The notes beneath the pieces are model-generated. The model saw nothing but the letters and a program-made list of their open reading frames with translations, was not told the DNA's origin and made no database searches. DNA of 10,853 bases from Treponema sp. (GTDB taxonomy: Bacteria > Spirochaetota > Spirochaetia > Treponematales > Breznakiellaceae): the NCBI GenBank assembly GCA_031266635.1, contig JAISAN010000010.1, forward strand, positions 1 through 10,853, written 5' to 3'. Shown in pieces: positions 1 to 6,586 of this stretch. Position 1 is the first letter of the stretch; each line of letters opens with the position of its first letter. The translations under genes were made by a program, and so were the position numbers.

Positions 1-6
1 GCTGAA

Positions 7-35
7 TTGACAGGGCCTGCTCTTGGGAGTAGCAT
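7..35 (+). promoter_or_regulatory. Sigma70-type promoter of infA
   Basis: A perfect -35 TTGACA (7-12) is followed after 17 bp by TAGCAT (30-35), which matches 4 of 6 bases of the -10 consensus. Transcription would start near 41-42, so the leader would be only about 11 nt and would begin at the AAGGAG ribosome binding site. The match is seen in the sequence; activity is inferred. Confidence 0.6.
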
Positions 36-41
36 ATCAAT

Positions 42-47
42 AAGGAG
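42..47 (+). promoter_or_regulatory. Ribosome binding site of infA
   Basis: AAGGAG lies 5 nt before GTG at 53. It settles the start: an ATG at 51-53 overlaps the GTG but is in another frame, while the GTG frame gives the IF-1 N-terminus (M)AKEEAIE. Confidence 0.75.
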
Positions 48-52
48 TTTAT

Positions 53-277
53 GTGGCAAAAGAAGAAGCTATAGAAGTTGAAGGGGTCGTCCGGGAAGCC
101 CTGCCCAATACCATGTTCCGGGTGGAACTTGATAATCAGAACGGACACCTTATTCTCGCCCACCTTTCCGGTAAGATGCGCAAGCATTACATTCGTATTG
201 TCCCCGGTGACCGGGTACGGATCGCCCTTTCCCCCTACGATTTAAGCCGGGGAAGAATCATATACCGGGAGCGCTAA
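53..277 (+). CDS. infA: Translation initiation factor IF-1
   Basis: IF-1 binds the A site of the 30S ribosomal subunit and works with IF-2 and IF-3 during initiation. The 74-residue product is a single S1-type OB fold and follows the family almost end to end: N-terminal AKEEAIEVEG, then LPNTMFRVEL, AHLSGKMRKHYIRI, PGDRVRIALSPYDLSRGRI and a basic C-terminus. It is two residues longer than E. coli IF-1; the extra residues fall in the DNQNGH turn (about 27-32) between strands. The start is GTG with AAGGAG 5 nt upstream and a consensus-like promoter directly before it. The 3' end overlaps the oppositely oriented Smr gene by 20 bp. I see nothing to suggest it is non-functional. Confidence 0.97.
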   Translation: MAKEEAIEVEGVVREALPNTMFRVELDNQNGHLILAHLSGKMRKHYIRIVPGDRVRIALSPYDLSRGRIIYRER

Positions 278-809
278 AGGGTTTATCCTTTAACAAAACC
301 CAGGTTGTCCCGGAACCGCCGGAAACGGCGCTTCCGTGGCCGCTTTCCCCCGCAAAGGGGCAGCGTTCAATGAATTCCCGGACAGTCCGGCTCAAAATCG
401 CTTCACCGGGGGAGTGATTTCCCTTTCCGTGGATGATCAGCAATTTTTCAAAGCCCTGCCGTTTCCCAGCGTTAAAGAAATCCTCCAGAGAAGACCAGGC
501 TTCATCCCTGGTCAGGCCGTGGAGATCCAGAACGGCGTCGGCCCGCTTGGTCAGGAGCCGGCGGCGGCGTTCCTGGGCAGATTCCGCGGTTCCGGCGTCT
601 TCCGGCTTATCCGCGTCCTTGTCATATACGCCGTTTATACGGAGCCAGACGGAGAGGGGATCGGCTCTTTCAGGTTCCGGTTGACCGGGCGTTTCCCCCG
701 CCGCAGGCTGTAAGCCGCCCGTTCCGGAATCCGGCCCCTTGCGCCGGTTCTTCGCGTTAGCCAGGTTTTGGCGCCGGTTCCACTGGTCAAGAATATCCCC
801 AAAATTCAC
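258..809 (-). CDS. Smr-domain protein
   Basis: The 183-residue protein has a C-terminal Smr (small MutS-related) domain. Residues 94-98 are the LDLHG motif, 127-130 the HGKG motif, and the domain closes with GGSGTTWVLLK (about 164-174). Smr domains in other proteins have nicking or RNA-endonuclease activity; the substrate here cannot be told. There is no MutS ATPase part. The N-terminal 90 residues are basic at the start (NFGDILDQWNRRQ) and then low-complexity, rich in Gly, Pro and Glu, and probably flexible. The start is GTG at 809-807, overlapping the rnhB stop as GTGA. No clear Shine-Dalgarno sequence precedes it, so translation probably depends on coupling to rnhB. It is the last gene of the leftward operon and its end overlaps infA. 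Confidence 0.9.
   Translation of the reverse strand: MNFGDILDQWNRRQNLANAKNRRKGPDSGTGGLQPAAGETPGQPEPERADPLSVWLRINGVYDKDADKPEDAGTAESAQERRRRLLTKRADAVLDLHGLTRDEAWSSLEDFFNAGKRQGFEKLLIIHGKGNHSPGEAILSRTVREFIERCPFAGESGHGSAVSGGSGTTWVLLKDKPFSAPGI
275..292 (+). terminator. Weak hairpin at the infA stop codon
   Basis: TAAAGG (275-280) and CCTTTA (287-292) form a 6-bp perfect stem with a 6-nt loop, starting at the infA TAA. No T-run follows on the plus strand, so it is at best a poor intrinsic terminator. It also lies inside the 3' coding end of the convergent Smr gene. Confidence 0.2.
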
Positions 810-1366
810 AGCTTTACCCGGAAGCTTTTCCGCTGGATTGGCGAAGGGCCGTATTTGGCAATCTGTTCCCGGTGATATTTCGTGGGGTAGCCCTTGTGCC
901 GTTCATACCCGTATTGGGGGTACAGCCAGGCATACCGCTCCATCATCCGGTCCCTGGCTGTTTTGGCGAGGATCGAAGCGGCCATAACTTCCGGGATTTT
1001 GGCGTCCGCCTTGACAATGGCCCGGCAGGGAATGGGAAGTTCCGGGGCGTAAAGACCGTCGACAACGGCCATAAGCACCCCCAGGGACTCAGGGGCGTTC
1101 ATGGCGTCGTAGGCCCGCCTCATCGCCAGGAGGCTTGCCCTCAGGATGTTCATTTCGTCTATTTCCACGGCGGAAGCCCAGCCTATGCCCCAGGCCAGGG
1201 CCCGTTCACAGATAAGAATCCGGGCCGCCTCCCGCTTGCGGGGACTGAGTTTTTTTGAATCCCCCAGTACTTCCCGGGGGAAGTCCGCGGGCAGCGCCAC
1301 CGCGGCGGCGCAGACCGGACCCGCCAGAGGTCCCCGGCCCGCCTCGTCAATTCCACAACAGATCAT
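806..1366 (-). CDS. rnhB: Ribonuclease HII
   Basis: RNase HII cuts the RNA strand of RNA/DNA hybrids and starts removal of single ribonucleotides misincorporated in DNA. The 186-residue protein has all family landmarks in order: GIDEAGRGPLAGPV (5-18), DSKKLS (36-41), VDG (102-104), KADAKIPEVMAASILAKTARDR (119-140) and YGYERHKGYPTKYH followed by GPSPIQRKSF near the end. The four metal-binding acidic residues are D7, E8, D103 and D121, spaced as in E. coli RnhB. Length is typical of a compact RnhB. The ATG overlaps the stop of the upstream beta-helix gene (ATGA), and a strong GGAGG sits 6 nt before it. The GTG of the Smr gene overlaps its own stop. Confidence 0.97.
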   Translation of the reverse strand: MICCGIDEAGRGPLAGPVCAAAVALPADFPREVLGDSKKLSPRKREAARILICERALAWGIGWASAVEIDEMNILRASLLAMRRAYDAMNAPESLGVLMAVVDGLYAPELPIPCRAIVKADAKIPEVMAASILAKTARDRMMERYAWLYPQYGYERHKGYPTKYHREQIAKYGPSPIQRKSFRVKL

Positions 1367-4300
1367 TGGCTTCCTCCCGCGCCCGCCGCCGGGGCCCCGC
1401 TGCCGGGGACCGCGGTTTTACGAAAACTATTGGGCCGCCCCGGCGGGGCAAAGCGGCGGTTGAATCCGGCCAGGTTTTCCATTGGATACGAGGCGCCGAG
1501 AATATGGGTAAACGACACAAAAACATTACCCCCCACCGTACCGGCCTCGGGGAGGAGCGAAAGGGTCCGGTCTTTCCCGGTTTTTGAGCCTGAAAAAACT
1601 TCGGACTGGCGGCTGAGGCCGGAAAAGATAAACCGGCAGTCCGTAACATGGGGAAAGGTATTCCATACCTCAAGGGCGCGGGCAACAAAAACCGCGTTCA
1701 CCAAAAATTCGGACCCCAAAAACAGAATTTCCGTATCCCTGGCAAGGGCCGCGACCGCGTCCCGGGAACTAACCGAAAAACTCCCGCCGCTTACGGTAAG
1801 ATCCGAATTGCCGATCTCCAGGGCGGAACAATAATCCCCCGCCACGGCGGCGGCGCTGAGGTTTTTCAATTCTCCCCGGACCTGGTCAAGCCAAAGGGCG
1901 GTTCCGGTTTTTTGGCAGTTCAGGCGAAACCGGGCGTCTTCTATGTTCAGAATACCGCCTTTCATCTCCAGACACAGGCCGTTCCCGCCCTCAAGCTGAA
2001 AATCACTTTTGAATATCAGAAGCCGGGAACCCGCCGCCTGGATCGAAGGAAGACGCCGGTCATCAGCCATCAGGGAAAGCATCCGGGTATTACTGATAAA
2101 ACAGGCGGCGTTGTTTATATACAGGGCCGCTCCCAGATGAATAATCCCGCAGTCGATAAGTTCCAGCTCCGCGTTTTTTTGAACCTCCAAGAACGGAGCG
2201 CCGGGACTCCGCCGTTCCATCTCCAGGCCCCGGAGGATCAGGGTTCCCCGCCGCGCCGTAAGGGAAACGCCGGGCAGTATAATCAGGGACGACCGGCCCT
2301 CCCGTTCCCATTGTTCATTAAAAGAGCCGTCTATCACCAGATCTCCGTTGGAGATCACATTTTTTTGCAAGCGCTGGGGACTGTTCAAAAAAATATTCCG
2401 GCGTCCCTCTTTTCCGGCAAATTCCAGGGCCCGCTCCAGGGAACGGAAGGGCCGGTCTCTGCCGCCGGTTTCGCCGCCCTCCCCGCCGGCCTGAAAAGCC
2501 GAAACATACACCGTCAGGGGGTCCAAAATAAAATTCCGGATTGCCGGGGGGCCGAGGTTCCCGGCGGCGTCTTCAATCCGGGCCTCCAGGCGGACTTCCG
2601 CATATTCCCCGGTCGCCGATTTCAAATCCAGGGGGCCTGTCCCGCGGACCGTTTCCACCGATCCCGCGGCATAGCGGATCCGGGCGGAAATATACTTTTT
2701 CACCCGCCCGTCTTCGCCAAAAGCTTCCGCGTTGACCCGCAGCGGCCCCCGCCGCCATTCACCTTCACCGGGGGCGCTTAAAACCGGGGGCAGGGGCAGG
2801 AGCCGGTCAACCCGCCAGGCCGCAAGTTTTTCTCCCCCCAGGGTGATAAAAGCCCATTCCATATCTTCACCGTCGCAGACATCAAAAACCGCCGTGTCCA
2901 AAACCCCGGTTCCGGCTTCAACCGTTTCCGGTACATACGACCAGTCTCCCACGCCATTTTGGGGCGCCGCGTACCGGTAGGCATAACGGCCCTGGGACAT
3001 ATCCAGGGTTTTTGGTATATTCCGGGCTTCGATTTTGACGGTAAAGGGGCCCGTCACCCGATCACCCTGGTCAATGATCCACCGGATCTGTCCGCCCCCG
3101 GGGGGTATACAAACCGGCGCGGAACCGGAAAACCAGGAATTTTCGTTATTCCGGCAATACCGGATCAGCCCCGGCGAATCTTGCCAGATCAGTACCCGGC
3201 TGTTTCCGCAAAATATGATCCGCGGCCGTCCGCCGTCTTCCCATACCGCGGGAGCGCCGCCTTCGACAAAGGTGATGTTTTCCACCACCCGCTCCCCCTG
3301 CTCCTCCCCCGCGGTCCGGGAAATTTCAGGCCCTTCCCCGCCGGCGCCGCGGCCGTCCAGGCGTATCATAAAACGGTACACCCCGCCGCCGGCCCTGAGA
3401 TGAAGGGCGGCAATTCTCCTTATTCCGGGCTGGGGCCGGAGAACCAGACCGTTGCCCCCGGCGGCGGGGGAAAGGCCCCGGAGGTCCCGGGGTTCCCCGC
3501 CGATAGACCAGAGCAAAGTACCGGGCAGGGGCAGGGTAAAGTTTTCCCGGATATCCCGGTCCTCCAGAAAACGCATATTGGAAAGAAAAATCGCCTCCCC
3601 CGCAGCCGGGGCGGCGGCGCCGTCCGTAACGCCATTCGGAGCCTGGGGCCGTTCATCAGGCGCCACATGGTACACGATATGCTCTTCCTCAACGTGACCG
3701 TCCCGGTGACGAAAAGCTGTCCGCAGGCGTACTTCCCCGGTCTTGTTGATAAGCTCCGGTCCGGTATAGAGTTTCCCCGCGGGTCCCAGCGGGTCGCTGC
3801 CGTCATCGGTCCAAAATACCGCCCGGCCCTCAGCCCCGGAGATCACAAGCCGCTGGGCATTTGCCCAAATTCCCGGTACGGGGTTTTCCACCCGGATACC
3901 GGGAAAATCAAAGGTCAGCGGCAGCGGTATTGAGGCGTTGCCCGCGGCGTCCACCGCCCAAACCAGAGCGGAAACGGAGACAGGCGGCAGGGGCACGGGG
4001 GTATCCAGATCGGGAATATACAGAGGTTTTTCCCCGGTATCCACATACGCCGCCACCTTGACGCCCCGCGCCGGTTCAGCGTGAAGGCTGATAAAACCGG
4101 CGGCGGCGCTTGTTAGTTTTACCCGGGGAGCTTCCGGGGCTTTCCGGTCTATGGTGATTCGAAAATTCCGGCTCTCCAGCGCCTGGTTTCTTGGGGGCGG
4201 GGAATAACATTCGGCGATAAGACGGAACTCGTGTTCCTCTCCACTATCAACCTCCAGGTCTACCGAGGCGGCGCCTGTACCCCGGAACCGTTCCACCCCG

Positions 4301-4485
4301 TCCACCAGCAGCCTGAGCCGGTTTTCCCGGGAAACGGAAAACCAAATTTTTTGCCCCGTCCCAAAATCCCCGTCCTGGGCATTGGTTTGGATAAACCGGT
4401 CTTCTTCCGCCCAAAGGCAGGGAACAAGCAGCAGGGCCAGGCAGATTCCCCATACAAGGAAGGCGCGATTCCGGTTTTTCATCAT
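1363..4485 (-). CDS. Large exported protein with Ig-like modules and a C-terminal beta-helix
   Basis: I do not recognise a characterised relative of this 1040-residue protein. Residues 1-26 form a signal peptide (basic MMKNRNR, hydrophobic core, probable cleavage after LWA); Cys23 is preceded by Pro, so a lipobox is unlikely. Residues about 45-195 look like beta-sandwich modules ending in WAVDAAGNAS (176-185). Residues about 203-274 resemble the chitobiase C-terminal/FN3-like module (VFWTDDGSDP, LYTGP, VRLRTAF). More beta-rich segments follow, with a second DAAGN at 639-643. VYVSAFQAGG...RDRPFRSLERALEFA (659-690) resembles the DUF1565-type entry to a right-handed beta-helix, and about 700-1000 has the short hydrophobic-strand/turn periodicity of such a helix. 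The last 30 residues are Gly/Ala/Pro-rich and probably disordered. No transmembrane anchor or autotransporter barrel is seen, so a periplasmic or surface location is inferred. It is joined by ATGA overlaps to the phosphoribosyltransferase upstream and rnhB downstream; its own start lacks a Shine-Dalgarno sequence. Confidence 0.85.
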   Translation of the reverse strand: MMKNRNRAFLVWGICLALLLVPCLWAEEDRFIQTNAQDGDFGTGQKIWFSVSRENRLRLLVDGVERFRGTGAASVDLEVDSGEEHEFRLIAECYSPPPRNQALESRNFRITIDRKAPEAPRVKLTSAAAGFISLHAEPARGVKVAAYVDTGEKPLYIPDLDTPVPLPPVSVSALVWAVDAAGNASIPLPLTFDFPGIRVENPVPGIWANAQRLVISGAEGRAVFWTDDGSDPLGPAGKLYTGPELINKTGEVRLRTAFRHRDGHVEEEHIVYHVAPDERPQAPNGVTDGAAAPAAGEAIFLSNMRFLEDRDIRENFTLPLPGTLLWSIGGEPRDLRGLSPAAGGNGLVLRPQPGIRRIAALHLRAGGGVYRFMIRLDGRGAGGEGPEISRTAGEEQGERVVENITFVEGGAPAVWEDGGRPRIIFCGNSRVLIWQDSPGLIRYCRNNENSWFSGSAPVCIPPGGGQIRWIIDQGDRVTGPFTVKIEARNIPKTLDMSQGRYAYRYAAPQNGVGDWSYVPETVEAGTGVLDTAVFDVCDGEDMEWAFITLGGEKLAAWRVDRLLPLPPVLSAPGEGEWRRGPLRVNAEAFGEDGRVKKYISARIRYAAGSVETVRGTGPLDLKSATGEYAEVRLEARIEDAAGNLGPPAIRNFILDPLTVYVSAFQAGGEGGETGGRDRPFRSLERALEFAGKEGRRNIFLNSPQRLQKNVISNGDLVIDGSFNEQWEREGRSSLIILPGVSLTARRGTLILRGLEMERRSPGAPFLEVQKNAELELIDCGIIHLGAALYINNAACFISNTRMLSLMADDRRLPSIQAAGSRLLIFKSDFQLEGGNGLCLEMKGGILNIEDARFRLNCQKTGTALWLDQVRGELKNLSAAAVAGDYCSALEIGNSDLTVSGGSFSVSSRDAVAALARDTEILFLGSEFLVNAVFVARALEVWNTFPHVTDCRFIFSGLSRQSEVFSGSKTGKDRTLSLLPEAGTVGGNVFVSFTHILGASYPMENLAGFNRRFAPPGRPNSFRKTAVPGSGAPAAGAGGSQ
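1373..1377 (-). promoter_or_regulatory. Ribosome binding site of rnhB inside the upstream gene
   Basis: GGAGG (minus strand) lies 6 nt before the rnhB ATG and is embedded in the last codons of the upstream gene, where it encodes the terminal Gly-Gly. It supports the ATG at 1366 and independent or re-initiated translation of rnhB. Confidence 0.7.
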
Positions 4486-5093
4486 CGATCCCGGGTTATT
4501 ACATCAAGGACAGGCCGCAATTCAGGGTCCTGGGCGTAATAATTCGCTTCCAGTTCCCCTTCCTTGAGGCCCACCAGTTCATGGCTCATATAATGAATCC
4601 AATAATCCTCATCGCGTGTCGAAAGCTCATGTTTCCGGCACCAGTAATCGGGCTGTATTGGAAGCTGTTCCGGCTTGTCATAAAAATATTTATAATCATG
4701 AACCGCAACTTTAAGATCATGCCGGGGAATTCCCTTTTCCAGAATAATCTCCGCCAGATGGTTGATGGTTTTCCCCGTATCAAAAATATCATCCACCAGA
4801 AGCACCTTGTCCCCGGTCCGCAGATGTTCCGGCGCGTAGGTCCAGCCTTCCACCGTGATCTTGTCCGCCTTGAGTACATCCGTGTACGACCGGGCCACCA
4901 CCGCCGCGTAATACAGCGGCCGGCCCGCCGGCCTGATAATTTTGAAGTATTCACTGATCACATTGCCCAGGTAGGCCCCGCCCCGGAGGGACACGTAAAT
5001 TACATCAGGAATAAACCCGTCGTGATAAATCCGGCTGGCCATTTTTAACGCATTGTTACGGACCGTATCGTATAGGAGAAATTCCTTTTTCAT
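4482..5093 (-). CDS. Purine-type phosphoribosyltransferase
   Basis: The 203-residue protein belongs to the type I phosphoribosyltransferase fold. VLLVDDIFDTGKTI (97-110) is the PRPP-binding loop with its paired acidic residues D101 and D102, and VSLRGGAYLG (34-43) fits the pyrophosphate loop. The hood and C-terminus (DYWCRKHELSTRDEDYWIHYMSHEL) resemble the hypoxanthine/xanthine-guanine transferase branch often annotated as hpt or gpt-like, so purine-base salvage from PRPP is the likely role. The exact base used cannot be read from the sequence, so no symbol is given. The ATG at 5093 has no Shine-Dalgarno sequence; an extended -10 ends 7 nt before it. The stop overlaps the next gene's start (ATGA), making this the first gene of the coupled phosphoribosyltransferase/beta-helix/rnhB/Smr group. 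Confidence 0.88.
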   Translation of the reverse strand: MKKEFLLYDTVRNNALKMASRIYHDGFIPDVIYVSLRGGAYLGNVISEYFKIIRPAGRPLYYAAVVARSYTDVLKADKITVEGWTYAPEHLRTGDKVLLVDDIFDTGKTINHLAEIILEKGIPRHDLKVAVHDYKYFYDKPEQLPIQPDYWCRKHELSTRDEDYWIHYMSHELVGLKEGELEANYYAQDPELRPVLDVITRDR

Positions 5094-5100
5094 ACAATAG

Positions 5101-5109
5101 ATTGTACCA
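5101..5109 (-). promoter_or_regulatory. Extended -10 promoter of the phosphoribosyltransferase gene
   Basis: On the minus strand TGGTACAAT is an extended -10 (TGn plus TACAAT, 5 of 6). At 17-bp spacing the -35 position holds TGGTAA, only 3 of 6. The hexamer ends 7 nt before the ATG, so transcription would begin at or one base before the start codon. The adjacent ACAAT-AG-ATTGT (5094-5105) is a short inverted repeat overlapping the -10. Confidence 0.4.
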
Positions 5110-5138
5110 AAAGACTACGGATTTTACCACCAAGCCGC

Positions 5139-5702
5139 CTACTGTTTGGGCAGCCGGAAAAACCCGAAAAGGCTGCCGCAAAAACCTCCGGCGATATGGG
5201 CAAATTCGGAGATATTATTGGAACTAAACGCGCTAAAAAGTTCCCGCCCCAGATACAAAACCAGCACCAGAATAAAAGTCAAAGGGATTTCTCCCCTGGT
5301 GAAATTGGTAAAAGAGGCCAGGAGGATCATCATAAACACCACTCCCGAAGCCCCCATAAGGGCGGTCCGGAAAAAAAGTGCATTCAGCGTTCCGGTAACC
5401 AGGGCGGTAATCACAATCATCATAAACAGGGAACGGGAACCGTAGTTCTCCTCCAAAATGGGGCCAATCAAAAGGATAAGGGAAAAATTGGAAAGCAGAT
5501 GAGTCCAGTTTTCGTGCCCCGCGACATGGGTCAGGAGGCTGAACCAATGACTAATACGGCGGGGAGAAAAAGTCTCCCGCCCAGGTACCATAAACCAGGA
5601 TTCCGCAAGGCCCCGCAGTATCGTCTGGGAAAGAATCAGGACCACAACGCTGATAAGGGTATAGGTCAGCACAGTGGGAGAATTATATTTGATCCGCATC
5701 AT
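5139..5702 (-). CDS. Rhomboid-family intramembrane serine protease
   Basis: Rhomboids cleave transmembrane segments within the membrane. The 187-residue protein is hydrophobic throughout and has the compact six-helix bacterial layout. The catalytic serine is S119 in GASG (117-120), the catalytic histidine H169 in EFAHIAGG (166-173), and the helix-2 H68/N72 pair (THLLSN) that stabilises the oxyanion is present, so it should be active. Its substrate is unknown. AGGGAG precedes the start; two adjacent ATGs are possible and the second (5699) is better spaced (6 nt). It begins 8 bp after the xth stop, its ribosome binding site running on from that stop codon, so it is probably co-transcribed with xth. 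A 45-bp gap follows before the next gene. Confidence 0.92.
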   Translation of the reverse strand: MMRIKYNSPTVLTYTLISVVVLILSQTILRGLAESWFMVPGRETFSPRRISHWFSLLTHVAGHENWTHLLSNFSLILLIGPILEENYGSRSLFMMIVITALVTGTLNALFFRTALMGASGVVFMMILLASFTNFTRGEIPLTFILVLVLYLGRELFSAFSSNNISEFAHIAGGFCGSLFGFFRLPKQ

Positions 5703-5710
5703 ATTCTCCC

Positions 5711-6493
5711 TTAGCGCGCGTTAAGCTCGATTTGAACCGGGCAGTGGTCCGATCCTTCCACATCGGGCCGGATAATTGATGAAGTTACTTTGGGCAGGAA
5801 CGCCTTGTCTACACAATGATAGTCGATCCGCCACCCCACGTTTCGCGCCCTGGCCGCCGCCCGGTAGGACCACCAGCTATAATGGCCCTCTTCGCCGGGA
5901 TGAAAATGACGGAAGGCGTCTACATGCCCCGCGGCGATATAGGCGTCCATCCAGGCCCGCTCTTCCGGCAAATACCCCGCGTTTCCTTCGTTCTCTTTTG
6001 GCCGGGCTAAATCAATGGGGGTATGGGCGATATTGTAGTCCCCGCAAAGCACAAAATGGCGGCGCCGGGCGGCCAGGGCATCGCAGAGCTCCCGCATGGC
6101 GGCGCAAAAATCCAGCTTATACCCCAGCCGCGCCCCGCCATCCTGGGAATTGGGGAAATAGGCTGAAATCAGGGTAAAATCCTTGAATTCCGCCTGGAGA
6201 ACCCGCCCCTCGGCATCGAATTCGGCTATCCCCAGAGGTTTTATATCCAGGGGCCTCGTCCGGCTGTAAATAGCCACCCCGGAATACCCTTTTTTTTCCG
6301 CGCTGGCCCAGTAACTTGTATAAACCGCGCCGGCCTTGTTCAGGGGGCTTATCAGTTCCGGGGAAAGCTGATCGGGATGGGCCTTGGTTTCCTGGAGGCA
6401 CAGAACGTCCGGAGATTCTTCCGCAAGCCACCGGACAAAACCCCGTTTTTCCACCGCCCTGATACCGTTTACATTCCATGAAAGGATACGCAT
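5711..6493 (-). CDS. xth: Exodeoxyribonuclease III / AP endonuclease
   Basis: This Mg-dependent nuclease incises DNA 5' to abasic sites and trims 3' ends during base excision repair. The 260-residue protein shows the exonuclease III/APE1 fold landmarks: SWNVNGIRA with N7, LQETK with E35, AYFPNS with Y112, GDYNIAH with D152 and N154, WRIDYH (221-226), and GSDHCPV with D249 and H250. The start is set at the ATG giving MRILSWNVNG. The reading frame extends 22 codons further upstream to 6559, but that extension is not family-like and covers the probable promoter. There is no Shine-Dalgarno sequence; a strong -35/-10 pair ends 7 nt before the ATG. It leads the leftward gene block, with the rhomboid gene 8 bp downstream. 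Confidence 0.96.
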   Translation of the reverse strand: MRILSWNVNGIRAVEKRGFVRWLAEESPDVLCLQETKAHPDQLSPELISPLNKAGAVYTSYWASAEKKGYSGVAIYSRTRPLDIKPLGIAEFDAEGRVLQAEFKDFTLISAYFPNSQDGGARLGYKLDFCAAMRELCDALAARRRHFVLCGDYNIAHTPIDLARPKENEGNAGYLPEERAWMDAYIAAGHVDAFRHFHPGEEGHYSWWSYRAAARARNVGWRIDYHCVDKAFLPKVTSSIIRPDVEGSDHCPVQIELNAR

Positions 6494-6500
6494 AAAGATC

Positions 6501-6529
6501 ACTATAAATACCGGGAGATTCCATGACAA
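6501..6529 (-). promoter_or_regulatory. Sigma70-type promoter of xth
   Basis: On the minus strand TTGTCA (6524-6529, 5 of 6) is separated by 17 bp from TATAGT (6501-6506, 5 of 6). The -10 ends 7 nt before the xth ATG, so the predicted transcript starts at about 6493-6494 and would be leaderless or nearly so. Confidence 0.55.
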
Positions 6530-6568
6530 GGGCCCTCTTTCTCCGCCCCCCGGCGACACCCGTGTTTT

Positions 6569-6579
6569 TATACTATACT
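6569..6579 (+). promoter_or_regulatory. Two overlapping -10 hexamers before the exported-protein gene
   Basis: TATACT occurs twice, at 6569-6574 and 6574-6579, sharing one T; each matches 5 of 6 consensus bases. No convincing -35 is seen at 16-18 bp upstream of either. The first ends 7 nt before an ATG at 6582, the second 7 nt before the gene's ATG at 6587. No Shine-Dalgarno sequence is present. Confidence 0.4.
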
Positions 6580-6586
6580 TTATGGT

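Noticed and set aside
1648..2781. Long 377-codon open frame on the plus strand
   Set aside because: It lies wholly antisense to the exported beta-helix gene, has no ribosome binding site or recognisable domain, and is Pro/Arg/Gly-rich as expected of a shadow frame in GC-rich DNA.
2959..3933. Second long plus-strand open frame of 324 codons
   Set aside because: Same reasons: antisense to the same real gene, no protein-like features. The sense frame has a signal peptide and coherent modules.
6523..6540. GGGCCC-centred palindrome in the xth/exported-protein intergenic region
   Set aside because: Imperfect beyond the 6-8 bp core and adjacent to the xth -35; too short to call an operator in this GC-rich sequence.
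6494..6559. Upstream extension of xth by 22 codons
   Set aside because: The extension is not conserved-looking, covers a near-consensus -35/-10 pair, and the internal start gives the canonical MRILSWNVNG N-terminus.
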